The notes under the pieces: generated by a model
Database searches by the model: none
Told to the model about the DNA's origin: nothing
The model's input: the letters and a program-made list of their open reading frames with translations, nothing else
Translations under genes and position numbers: made by a program
DNA from: Ruminococcus sp. UBA3286
GTDB lineage: Bacteria; Bacillota; Clostridia; Oscillospirales; Ruminococcaceae
Assembly: GCA_002362135.1 (NCBI GenBank)
Contig: DETO01000066.1
Span: 1-14,739 of the forward strand
DNA length: 14,739 nt
Reading direction: 5' to 3'
In this document: in pieces, positions 1 to 5,702 of the stretch
Position numbering within the stretch: the first letter of the stretch is position 1
How the letters are laid out: each line of letters opens with the position of its first letter

Positions 1-14
1 TTGTATTCTGCTTG

Positions 15-500
15 TCAAATCACATCAATCCATGTTTCACTACACAGATTATATTCCTCTCGCACTCCGTTTTCTTCAAATCCTACACTTTTATAGCAAT
101 AATATGCCTGCTTGTTGTTTTCAAAGACACCAAGGCTGACAGAATCAGCTCCATATATCTCAAATGCAAATTTCAAACCGAGCGTAATCATCTGTTTTCC
201 ATAGCCCGTTCCTCTTTTTGAAGGATTGACAATCACATATCCGAAACGGAGCTTTTTATCATCTTCTTCAGGACGTACTCTTGCAGTAAAGAAGCCGACA
301 AGCCCATTTTCATCAAAAGCAGTAAACGGAAAATACCTGTCGTTATCTTCTCTGCCTGATGTTGCTTCAAGCAAGCGTTTTTCAGTAACAGGATATTCAC
401 CCAGAATTCCGGCTGACCACTTATAGAATTCTTCCTTTTTGTTTGTCCATGTAATAATTATTTTTGCATCATTCTTTCTGAATGGTCTAAGCCTAAGCAT
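15..500 (-). CDS. GNAT-family N-acetyltransferase
   Basis: Complete 161-residue protein of the GNAT superfamily, which transfers an acetyl group from acetyl-CoA to an amine; the substrate cannot be read from sequence. The N-terminus (MLRLRPFRKNDAKII) has the RimJ/RimL-like beginning. The acetyl-CoA pyrophosphate-binding loop RGTGYGK is at residues 96-102, preceded by the usual beta-4 strand (LRFGYVIVNP). The C-terminal part carries the typical 'N-x-x-A-x-x-x-Y-x-x-x-G-F' motif (NKQAYYCYKSVGF), followed by a short hydrophilic end. Length fits a single-domain GNAT. The start is supported by GGAG 8 bases upstream of ATG. It lies downstream of rlmD in the same direction but 334 bases away, so it is probably a separate unit. 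It looks more AT-rich than its neighbours by eye (not calculated). Confidence 0.88.
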   Translation of the reverse strand: MLRLRPFRKNDAKIIITWTNKKEEFYKWSAGILGEYPVTEKRLLEATSGREDNDRYFPFTAFDENGLVGFFTARVRPEEDDKKLRFGYVIVNPSKRGTGYGKQMITLGLKFAFEIYGADSVSLGVFENNKQAYYCYKSVGFEENGVREEYNLCSETWIDVI

Positions 501-834
501 TTTTCTGACTCCTGTTCTTTATACTTTTTTCGACAACATTTTTACGCACTCAACCCTATCCCTCAATCGCAATTTTTGATTAGCATGATTTTTCTCTATT
601 TTTCGGACTTTTTAACGAGTGACAGCATTTCTGCACACTTAAAAGTTACAAACAGCAGTTTTAAGCACAAAAAATCGAGTGCTTAAAAAGACTGTTTATA
701 TCGCGAGTGCGCCGAAATGCTGTCTGTATCTCTTTAGGTGATATTATGTGTTCCTGCATACAGAAAATGAGTGCTTATTTTGGTTGTTTACTGAACTGCA
801 AAATGCCAATTATCCGCGATAAATCGGCGTTTTA
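501..834. other. Intergenic region between rlmD and the GNAT gene
   Basis: A 334-base AT-rich gap with no convincing coding region. It contains a 104-base nested inverted repeat (listed separately), several copies of the hexamer GAGTGC in either orientation (546-551, 677-682, 705-710, 769-774), and, just before the GNAT gene on the minus strand, a TATAAA at 518-523 that could be a -10 element, without a good -35. An ATG at 746 on the plus strand with AGGTGA upstream opens a frame that runs antisense through the 3' end of rlmD; I do not consider it a gene. Confidence 0.6.
621..724. repeat. 104-base nested imperfect hairpin
   Basis: Outer arms GACAGCATTTC (621-631) and GAAATGCTGTC (714-724) are perfect 11-base inverted repeats. 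They continue, after one mismatch, into 633-639 against 706-712 (7 positions, one mismatch). After an internal loop, 651-655 pairs with 692-696 (5 bp), then a 3x3 mismatch, then a perfect 10-bp stem 659-668 / 679-688 closing a 10-base loop. All stems share a centre near 673, so this is one long folded element. No T-run follows either side, so it is not a standard terminator. It could be a miniature inverted-repeat element, a structured RNA or a processing site. Confidence 0.7.
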
Positions 835-2190
835 TTATTCTTTTCTTGACATCAAAACTACGCACTCAACGTGCCTCGTCCCCGGAAACAGATCCGCGCC
901 GCAAACCTTATTGACTGAATATCCATGTTGGGAGAGAAATTTTGCATCGCGGGCAGCAGTTGACGGATTGCAGGAAATCATAATTATTTTGGAGGGAGAA
1001 GCATTTAAAATAGCTGTCAGGGTATTTTCGGAGCAGCCCTTTCTTGGAGGGTCAACAATAATAATATTCGGTTTCAGCCCTTGAATATATAATTCAGCGA
1101 AAATTTTTCCTGCATCTCCGCAATAAAAATCCGCATTGCCGATATGGTTATTGACAGCATTTTTTTCGGCATTTTCTATCGCGGACGGAATTATTTCAAT
1201 TCCGATAAGCTTATTAACCTTATGAGCCATTGAAAGCCCAATAGTTCCTGCGCCGCAATAAAGATCGGTAATTACGTCAGATGGAGCGGGAGAAGCATAT
1301 TCAAGCGCTTTGGAGTAAAGCTTTTCAGCCTGACGGGTATTTATCTGATAAAATGACAGAGGAGAAATTTCGATTTTATTGCCGCACATCGTATCGGAAA
1401 TAATATCGCTGCCCCATAAAGTTATGCATTGTTCGCCGAGAATAACGTTAGTCTTATTCCGGTTAATATTCAGGATAATACTGCGGATATCAGGAAACTT
1501 TTCAACGACTTTACTGCAAAGAGAATTCAGCTGACGCGAAATATTTTTTCTGGCAACTATGCAAAGCATGATCTCATTGGAATATGCACCCTGCCTTATA
1601 TAAATATGGCGGAGAATACCGGTATTAGATTTTTCATCATAAACAGAAAGCTTTTTTTCATTGATATACGCAAGAACGAATTCAAGGATTCTGCCGAATA
1701 TCTGAGGCTGCAAGGGGCAGTCAGTCAAGGGGATAACGCGATGACTGCGCGGAGCATAAAATCCGCAAACGGCTTTACCGTCGATATAAGCAAGAGGATA
1801 CTGAGCTTTATTACGATAGCGATCGGAATTTTCGGCAGCTATAAAATCGTCATATTCGGGATCAAGACCGCCTATTCTTGAAAAAGCGTCCTTGATCATG
1901 GTGTTTTTCGCATTGCATTCCGCACGATAGCTGAGATGACGGAAAACGCAGCCGCCGCATTTATGATAAGCCGTGCAGGGACGCTCTTCGCGGTCTGCGG
2001 AAGGAGTAAGAATTTCGCTTACAATGCCGAACGCGTAACTTTTAAGCACTTTAACGATCTTTATTCTTACAATATCACCCACAGCAGTTTCCGGAACGAA
2101 AATTGCCATGTTGTCAACGCGGCAAACGCCGCTTCCCTCGGAAGTTATAGCTGTTATCTCAACGTCGTGGAGCTGATTTTTTTCAAGCAT
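835..2190 (-). CDS. rlmD: 23S rRNA (uracil-5-)-methyltransferase, RlmD/RlmCD family
   Basis: A 451-residue TrmA/RumA-family enzyme that uses S-adenosylmethionine to make 5-methyluridine in 23S rRNA (U1939 and, in Gram-positive RlmCD, also U747). An N-terminal TRAM RNA-binding domain (about 1-60) is followed by the iron-sulfur cysteines C72, C78 and C81 (CTAYHKCGGC) with C158 as the fourth ligand, spaced as in the family. The methyltransferase domain has the SAM loop DLYCGAGTIG (309-318), DPPRKG (380-385), the catalytic cysteine C407 in SCNPST and the base E442 in HVEC. All key residues are present, so it should be active. Start: AAGGAG (2199-2204) lies 8 bases before ATG, inside the end of hemZ. 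The 37-base overlap with hemZ suggests translational coupling. Whether it modifies one or two uridines cannot be decided from sequence. Confidence 0.93.
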   Translation of the reverse strand: MLEKNQLHDVEITAITSEGSGVCRVDNMAIFVPETAVGDIVRIKIVKVLKSYAFGIVSEILTPSADREERPCTAYHKCGGCVFRHLSYRAECNAKNTMIKDAFSRIGGLDPEYDDFIAAENSDRYRNKAQYPLAYIDGKAVCGFYAPRSHRVIPLTDCPLQPQIFGRILEFVLAYINEKKLSVYDEKSNTGILRHIYIRQGAYSNEIMLCIVARKNISRQLNSLCSKVVEKFPDIRSIILNINRNKTNVILGEQCITLWGSDIISDTMCGNKIEISPLSFYQINTRQAEKLYSKALEYASPAPSDVITDLYCGAGTIGLSMAHKVNKLIGIEIIPSAIENAEKNAVNNHIGNADFYCGDAGKIFAELYIQGLKPNIIIVDPPRKGCSENTLTAILNASPSKIIMISCNPSTAARDAKFLSQHGYSVNKVCGADLFPGTRHVECVVLMSRKE

Positions 2191-3647
2191 TCCGTAATCT
2201 CCTTTTTCTTTTCCATAAGCTGATTGAATCGGTTTATATATTCATATGGAAATTTATAGTTGTGAACGCGCGTGATAAGACCGTCGGGATAAACAAGTTT
2301 TGTTGAAGCCGCGCAGCCTGCACCGAGAATCGTCTGCGTATCGTCCATGATGAAGATATTGTACTGACTTTCGTAGCCTTTTTTTGCGTATCCGACATTT
2401 TCGAGATTGTCAACAGTATTTTTCTGACGGTACATATAATATGGGAGGTAGCCTTCATTCATCAGCTTATCGATGCTGTAATCGACCATTTCTGACGCAG
2501 GATTCGACATATTTTCGTTTCCGTTTTCAAAAAGTCTTGCCGATCTTTTAACCGTAAGCGTATGAACGGTGATACTTTCAGGCGAAAGATCGCATATCTT
2601 ATCCAGAGTATTGCGGAAACTCTCAGTGGATTCCGTAGGCAGACCTGCAATGAGATCGGTATTTATATTGTCAAAACCTATCTTCCGCGCAAGTTCAAAA
2701 GCCTTTATAGCGTCTTTACCCGAATGACGTCTGCCGATAACGCGAAGAACATCATCGTTAAGAGTCTGCGGATTAACCGAAATTCTGTCCGCGCCAAGTT
2801 CTTTTATCACGCGCAGTTTTTCCTCTGTAATGGTATCAGGTCTGCCAGCCTCAAAGCTGTATTCACGAATCGAATCAAGGTCAAAATTCTGCGCGACGGA
2901 TTCCATTATACGTCGAATATCTTCCGCAGATATTGAAGTAGGCGTTCCGCCGCCAAAATAAACGGTGTCGATCTTAGTGCCTATCTCGCGAACTATTTTG
3001 CCGAGAATCTCCAGTTCTTTGCAAAGCGCGGCAACATATTCCGGCATTAATTTTACCGCGGAATCCATGCTGTGCGAAACAAAAGAACAATAGCTGCATC
3101 GCGTTGGGCAGAATGGGATAGACACATAAAGGCTTGCGGCATGGCGGTCAATATTGTCCAAAATCGGAAGCTGATTTACCGCTGTAGCATATGCAAGACG
3201 AAATTTTTTGGGGGAAAGTTCATAGCGATTTTCGAGACGTTCTTTTATTTCGTCATGTGATAACCCCTGCGCCATAAGTTCCGTAACTTTCTTAACAGGG
3301 CGAATCCCCGTCATCAGTCCCCAAGGCGGAGTTATCCCGGTTTTACGGCATAAAATATGGTAAATTATCCTGCAAAGTTCATGCTCGGCAGTTTTTTTAT
3401 CAGTATCGGGCGGAAGAATTTTCGCATCATAGTCAGCCGTACCGTTCAGAGAAATTTTCGCGGAAAGCATTATTTCATTTTCGGAATTATTGCAGGAAGC
3501 TATTATAAAATCATCGCCTTTAGCGTCGGCAATATTGTCCGAAAAATCAAATCGCTGCGTATGGAAAAAAAGCTTGCATACGGCTTCTATCTCATATTTA
3601 AAAGAATTGCCGATCAGAACGATCGGCATTTTATAATCGTTATTCAT
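2154..3647 (-). CDS. hemZ: Radical SAM coproporphyrinogen III oxidase-like protein HemZ
   Basis: A 497-residue radical-SAM protein matching the HemZ branch of the oxygen-independent coproporphyrinogen III dehydrogenase family (HemN relatives); Bacillus HemZ is about the same length. The 4Fe-4S/SAM-binding motif CPTRCSYC gives C180, C184 and C187, followed by GGGTPTS (232-238), which contacts SAM. HemZ proteins carry an N-terminal extension of about 170 residues with a PPWGxxTGIRPxK stretch, and it is present here (107-120). The biochemical role of HemZ is less certain than that of HemN; many clostridia with this gene lack full haem synthesis, so a haem step is inference. The start at 3647 has GGAG about 10 bases upstream; the internal ATG 18 bases later has no such site. 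It follows the hydrolase gene by 24 bases. Confidence 0.9.
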   Translation of the reverse strand: MNNDYKMPIVLIGNSFKYEIEAVCKLFFHTQRFDFSDNIADAKGDDFIIASCNNSENEIMLSAKISLNGTADYDAKILPPDTDKKTAEHELCRIIYHILCRKTGITPPWGLMTGIRPVKKVTELMAQGLSHDEIKERLENRYELSPKKFRLAYATAVNQLPILDNIDRHAASLYVSIPFCPTRCSYCSFVSHSMDSAVKLMPEYVAALCKELEILGKIVREIGTKIDTVYFGGGTPTSISAEDIRRIMESVAQNFDLDSIREYSFEAGRPDTITEEKLRVIKELGADRISVNPQTLNDDVLRVIGRRHSGKDAIKAFELARKIGFDNINTDLIAGLPTESTESFRNTLDKICDLSPESITVHTLTVKRSARLFENGNENMSNPASEMVDYSIDKLMNEGYLPYYMYRQKNTVDNLENVGYAKKGYESQYNIFIMDDTQTILGAGCAASTKLVYPDGLITRVHNYKFPYEYINRFNQLMEKKKEITECLKKISSTTLR

Positions 3648-3671
3648 TGGTATTTTTCTCCGTTCTCAAAA

Positions 3672-4301
3672 TCATGCTCTGAAAGGCTTCATATAGGGAT
3701 TATTTTGCTTTTCATATGAAAGTTCAGTAGACTCGTTGTGACCGGGGAGAACCTTATAATCGCCCTCAAGAGAATAAAGAAGCCCAAGAGAATCGCGCAT
3801 TTGCTGAACGTTTCCGCCCGGAAAATCGGTTCTGCCGATAGAACAGCAGAAAAGCGTATCTCCCGAAAAAATCGTATCATCAGTGATATAGCAAACGCTG
3901 CCGTGAGAATGACCGGGAGTATGAAGAACGTGAAAGCTGGATTCGCCGTCGGAAATTATCTCTCCGCCGCGCAGCGTTGTATATTTCGCAACAGCTTTAA
4001 ACGGCATTATTGATATCGAAGAGTGCAGAGAAGCCGTGGAACTCTGAAGCATTTCCGCGTCCTCCTCGTGAATAAAAACCTCCGCATTAACAGCGGCGCG
4101 GACTTCCTCAACGCCGCCGATATGGTCGAAATGACCGTGAGTGAGAAGAATTTTTGTAAGCCGCAGATTTTTCATTTTAAGAAATTCCAGCAGCATACGC
4201 GGTGAACCGCCGATGTCAACAGCAACGCATTGATCGGGGGCTGTCATTGCAAGATAGCAGTTGGCGTTAAGTTCGCCAAGCTGAAAAGTTTTTATATTCA
4301 T
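3672..4301 (-). CDS. Metallo-beta-lactamase-fold hydrolase (glyoxalase II-like)
   Basis: A 209-residue cytoplasmic hydrolase of the short glyoxalase II-like (YcbL-type) subgroup of the metallo-beta-lactamase superfamily. The metal ligands are all visible: THGHFDH (H55, H57, D59, H60), H131 in HTPGHSHG, D148 in SGDTLF and H188 in PGHNE. No extra C-terminal substrate-binding domain is present, as expected for the short type. Its physiological substrate is unknown; thioesters such as S-lactoyl-thiols are the usual guess. The ribosome binding site GGAG overlaps the TAG stop of the upstream LRR gene (TAGGAG) and sits 5 bases before ATG, so the two genes are co-transcribed and probably translationally coupled. 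A gene of this type next to hemZ is common in Firmicutes rel-hemZ clusters, from memory of such genomes. Confidence 0.9.
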   Translation of the reverse strand: MNIKTFQLGELNANCYLAMTAPDQCVAVDIGGSPRMLLEFLKMKNLRLTKILLTHGHFDHIGGVEEVRAAVNAEVFIHEEDAEMLQSSTASLHSSISIMPFKAVAKYTTLRGGEIISDGESSFHVLHTPGHSHGSVCYITDDTIFSGDTLFCCSIGRTDFPGGNVQQMRDSLGLLYSLEGDYKVLPGHNESTELSYEKQNNPYMKPFRA

Positions 4302-4309
4302 TTTTACTC

Positions 4310-5587
4310 CTATTTTTCAAGAATCTGCTGTCTGAGCAGAATGAGGTCGTATACGTCTATATTTCCGCTGTTATCCTTATCGGCAGTTCTCCAGTCGGCA
4401 AGTTCTGCGGAACGAATCAGGCAATTTTCAAGGGCTACCAGATCGGCTGTACCGAATTCTCCATCGTTATTGGCGTCGCCGATAACTCCGAAAGCATAAT
4501 CATATTTTTCAGCGTATTTTTGCGCAGTTGAATTCTTATGACCGTAAATTTTGCCGCTGAAAGTGAAATCCTCATCATATCCGTTTGAAATAGTGCTGTT
4601 GTAGTCGGCGATCTCGCAGTCGGGATCATCAATTATGACAGCTTCAAGGCTTTCGCAGTTTTCAAAGGCGTTTATGCCTATTTTATGCACATTTTTATGG
4701 AGATAGATATCTTTCAGACCGGAAGAGTATGCAAAAGTTTCCTCTTCTATAGCCGTCACGCCTCCGGGAATTTTGAAAGCGCTGATCTCGTCGCAAAGGG
4801 TAAAAGCGCCCTTACCGATGCTTGTAACGGAATCGGGGAGAGTGACATTTTTCAGCGCCTTGCAGTAGGCGAACGCGTAATCTCCCACGCTTGTAATGGT
4901 ATCGGGGAATTTAACGGTTTTAAGGTATTCGGCGGATTCAAAAGCGCTGTCGCCGATAGATGTTGCCGATCTCGGAATTTCAACGCGGAGAAGATGATCT
5001 TTGGCAGAGCAGACAATACCGTTGACAATAAGTATCGGATTTTCGCGGTATCTGGCTTTAAGCCACGGCGTATCGAGAAATGCGTTGAGTCCGACGTATG
5101 TAACGGAATCGGGGATATTTACGGTTTCAAGGGCGGTACAGCCTGCAAATGCGCTCCACTCGATAGTTTCAACGCCATCGGGAATAGTTACCTCCGTAAG
5201 GCTGCTGCATCCATAAAAAGCAAATTCGTCGATTTTTGTGACGCTGTCGGGAATCGTCACGGATTCGAGGGAGCTGCAATATGAAAATGCGGAATTGCTG
5301 ATCACCTCGATAGTATCGGGCAGAACGACCGATTTTAATTCGGGGCAGCCTGAAAACGCCGATTCTTCAATAGCCGTAACGGGTTTGCCGTTCATTTCGG
5401 CAGGGATAACGGCTCTTGAAGCAGTTCGCGAGCAGCCTGTAACAGTAAGGCATTCGCCGTTGTCAGCATATTCAAGATCGGCTGAATCCTCTGAAAAAAC
5501 GGTAATATTGCAGAAAAAAGCGAAAGACGACGAACAGATCGCAGCAGCGGTAAGGAAAGCCGAGATATTTTTCATAAATTTTTTCAT
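4310..5587 (-). CDS. Secreted BspA-type leucine-rich-repeat protein with C-terminal dockerin
   Basis: A 425-residue exported protein. An N-terminal signal peptide (basic KKFMKN, hydrophobic core about 8-28) precedes about ten 22-23-residue LRR_5 (BspA-like) repeats with the pattern VTxIGxxAFxxCxxLxxVxIPD, roughly 66-170 and 208-320, interrupted at about 171-207 by a non-repeat insertion. A typical LRR_5 closing segment (about 343-366, GKIYGHKNSTAQKYA) leads to a type I dockerin at about 369-424 with two EF-hand-like calcium loops: D371, N373, D375, D382 and D403, D405, S407, D414. Dockerins bind cohesins of a scaffoldin, so the protein should be displayed in a cellulosome-type complex; no catalytic domain is present. 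LRR_5 proteins often act in adhesion or protein binding, which is inference here. Start: AGGAGG lies 6 bases upstream of ATG. It sits between rel and the hydrolase gene, an unexpected position for a surface protein. Confidence 0.92.
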   Translation of the reverse strand: MKKFMKNISAFLTAAAICSSSFAFFCNITVFSEDSADLEYADNGECLTVTGCSRTASRAVIPAEMNGKPVTAIEESAFSGCPELKSVVLPDTIEVISNSAFSYCSSLESVTIPDSVTKIDEFAFYGCSSLTEVTIPDGVETIEWSAFAGCTALETVNIPDSVTYVGLNAFLDTPWLKARYRENPILIVNGIVCSAKDHLLRVEIPRSATSIGDSAFESAEYLKTVKFPDTITSVGDYAFAYCKALKNVTLPDSVTSIGKGAFTLCDEISAFKIPGGVTAIEEETFAYSSGLKDIYLHKNVHKIGINAFENCESLEAVIIDDPDCEIADYNSTISNGYDEDFTFSGKIYGHKNSTAQKYAEKYDYAFGVIGDANNDGEFGTADLVALENCLIRSAELADWRTADKDNSGNIDVYDLILLRQQILEK

Positions 5588-5702
5588 AAAGTTATCCTCC
5601 TATAATGCATTCGAATCATCGTTTTATTTTTCTTGATGATTCTGAATCATGCCGAGGGGAAGCCGGCTGTACATTGAGAATGATAATTTAAGGAAGCGAC
5701 GA
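5588..5702 (-). other. Gap between rel and the LRR-dockerin gene
   Basis: A 115-base stretch holding the LRR gene's AGGAGG site and three related palindromic arms: GAATCATC (5613-5620), its complement GATGATTC (5635-5642), and GAATCAT (5644-5650). The first two form an 8-bp stem with a 14-base loop. A short stem (ACGAT-TAA-ATCGT, 5699-5711) spans the rel stop codon. I see neither a clear intrinsic terminator nor a clear sigma-A promoter, so read-through from rel is possible. Confidence 0.5.

Noticed and set aside
544..554. Integron attC-like core (ACTCAAC fits RYYYAAC)
   Set aside because: No matching GTTRRRY partner at the right distance, no integrase gene, and the neighbouring long hairpin does not end in these motifs.
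707..1084. Plus-strand frame starting in the rlmD/GNAT gap, with AGGTGA before an internal ATG at 746
   Set aside because: Most of it is antisense to the methyltransferase motifs of rlmD, and the part in the gap is short and without recognisable features.
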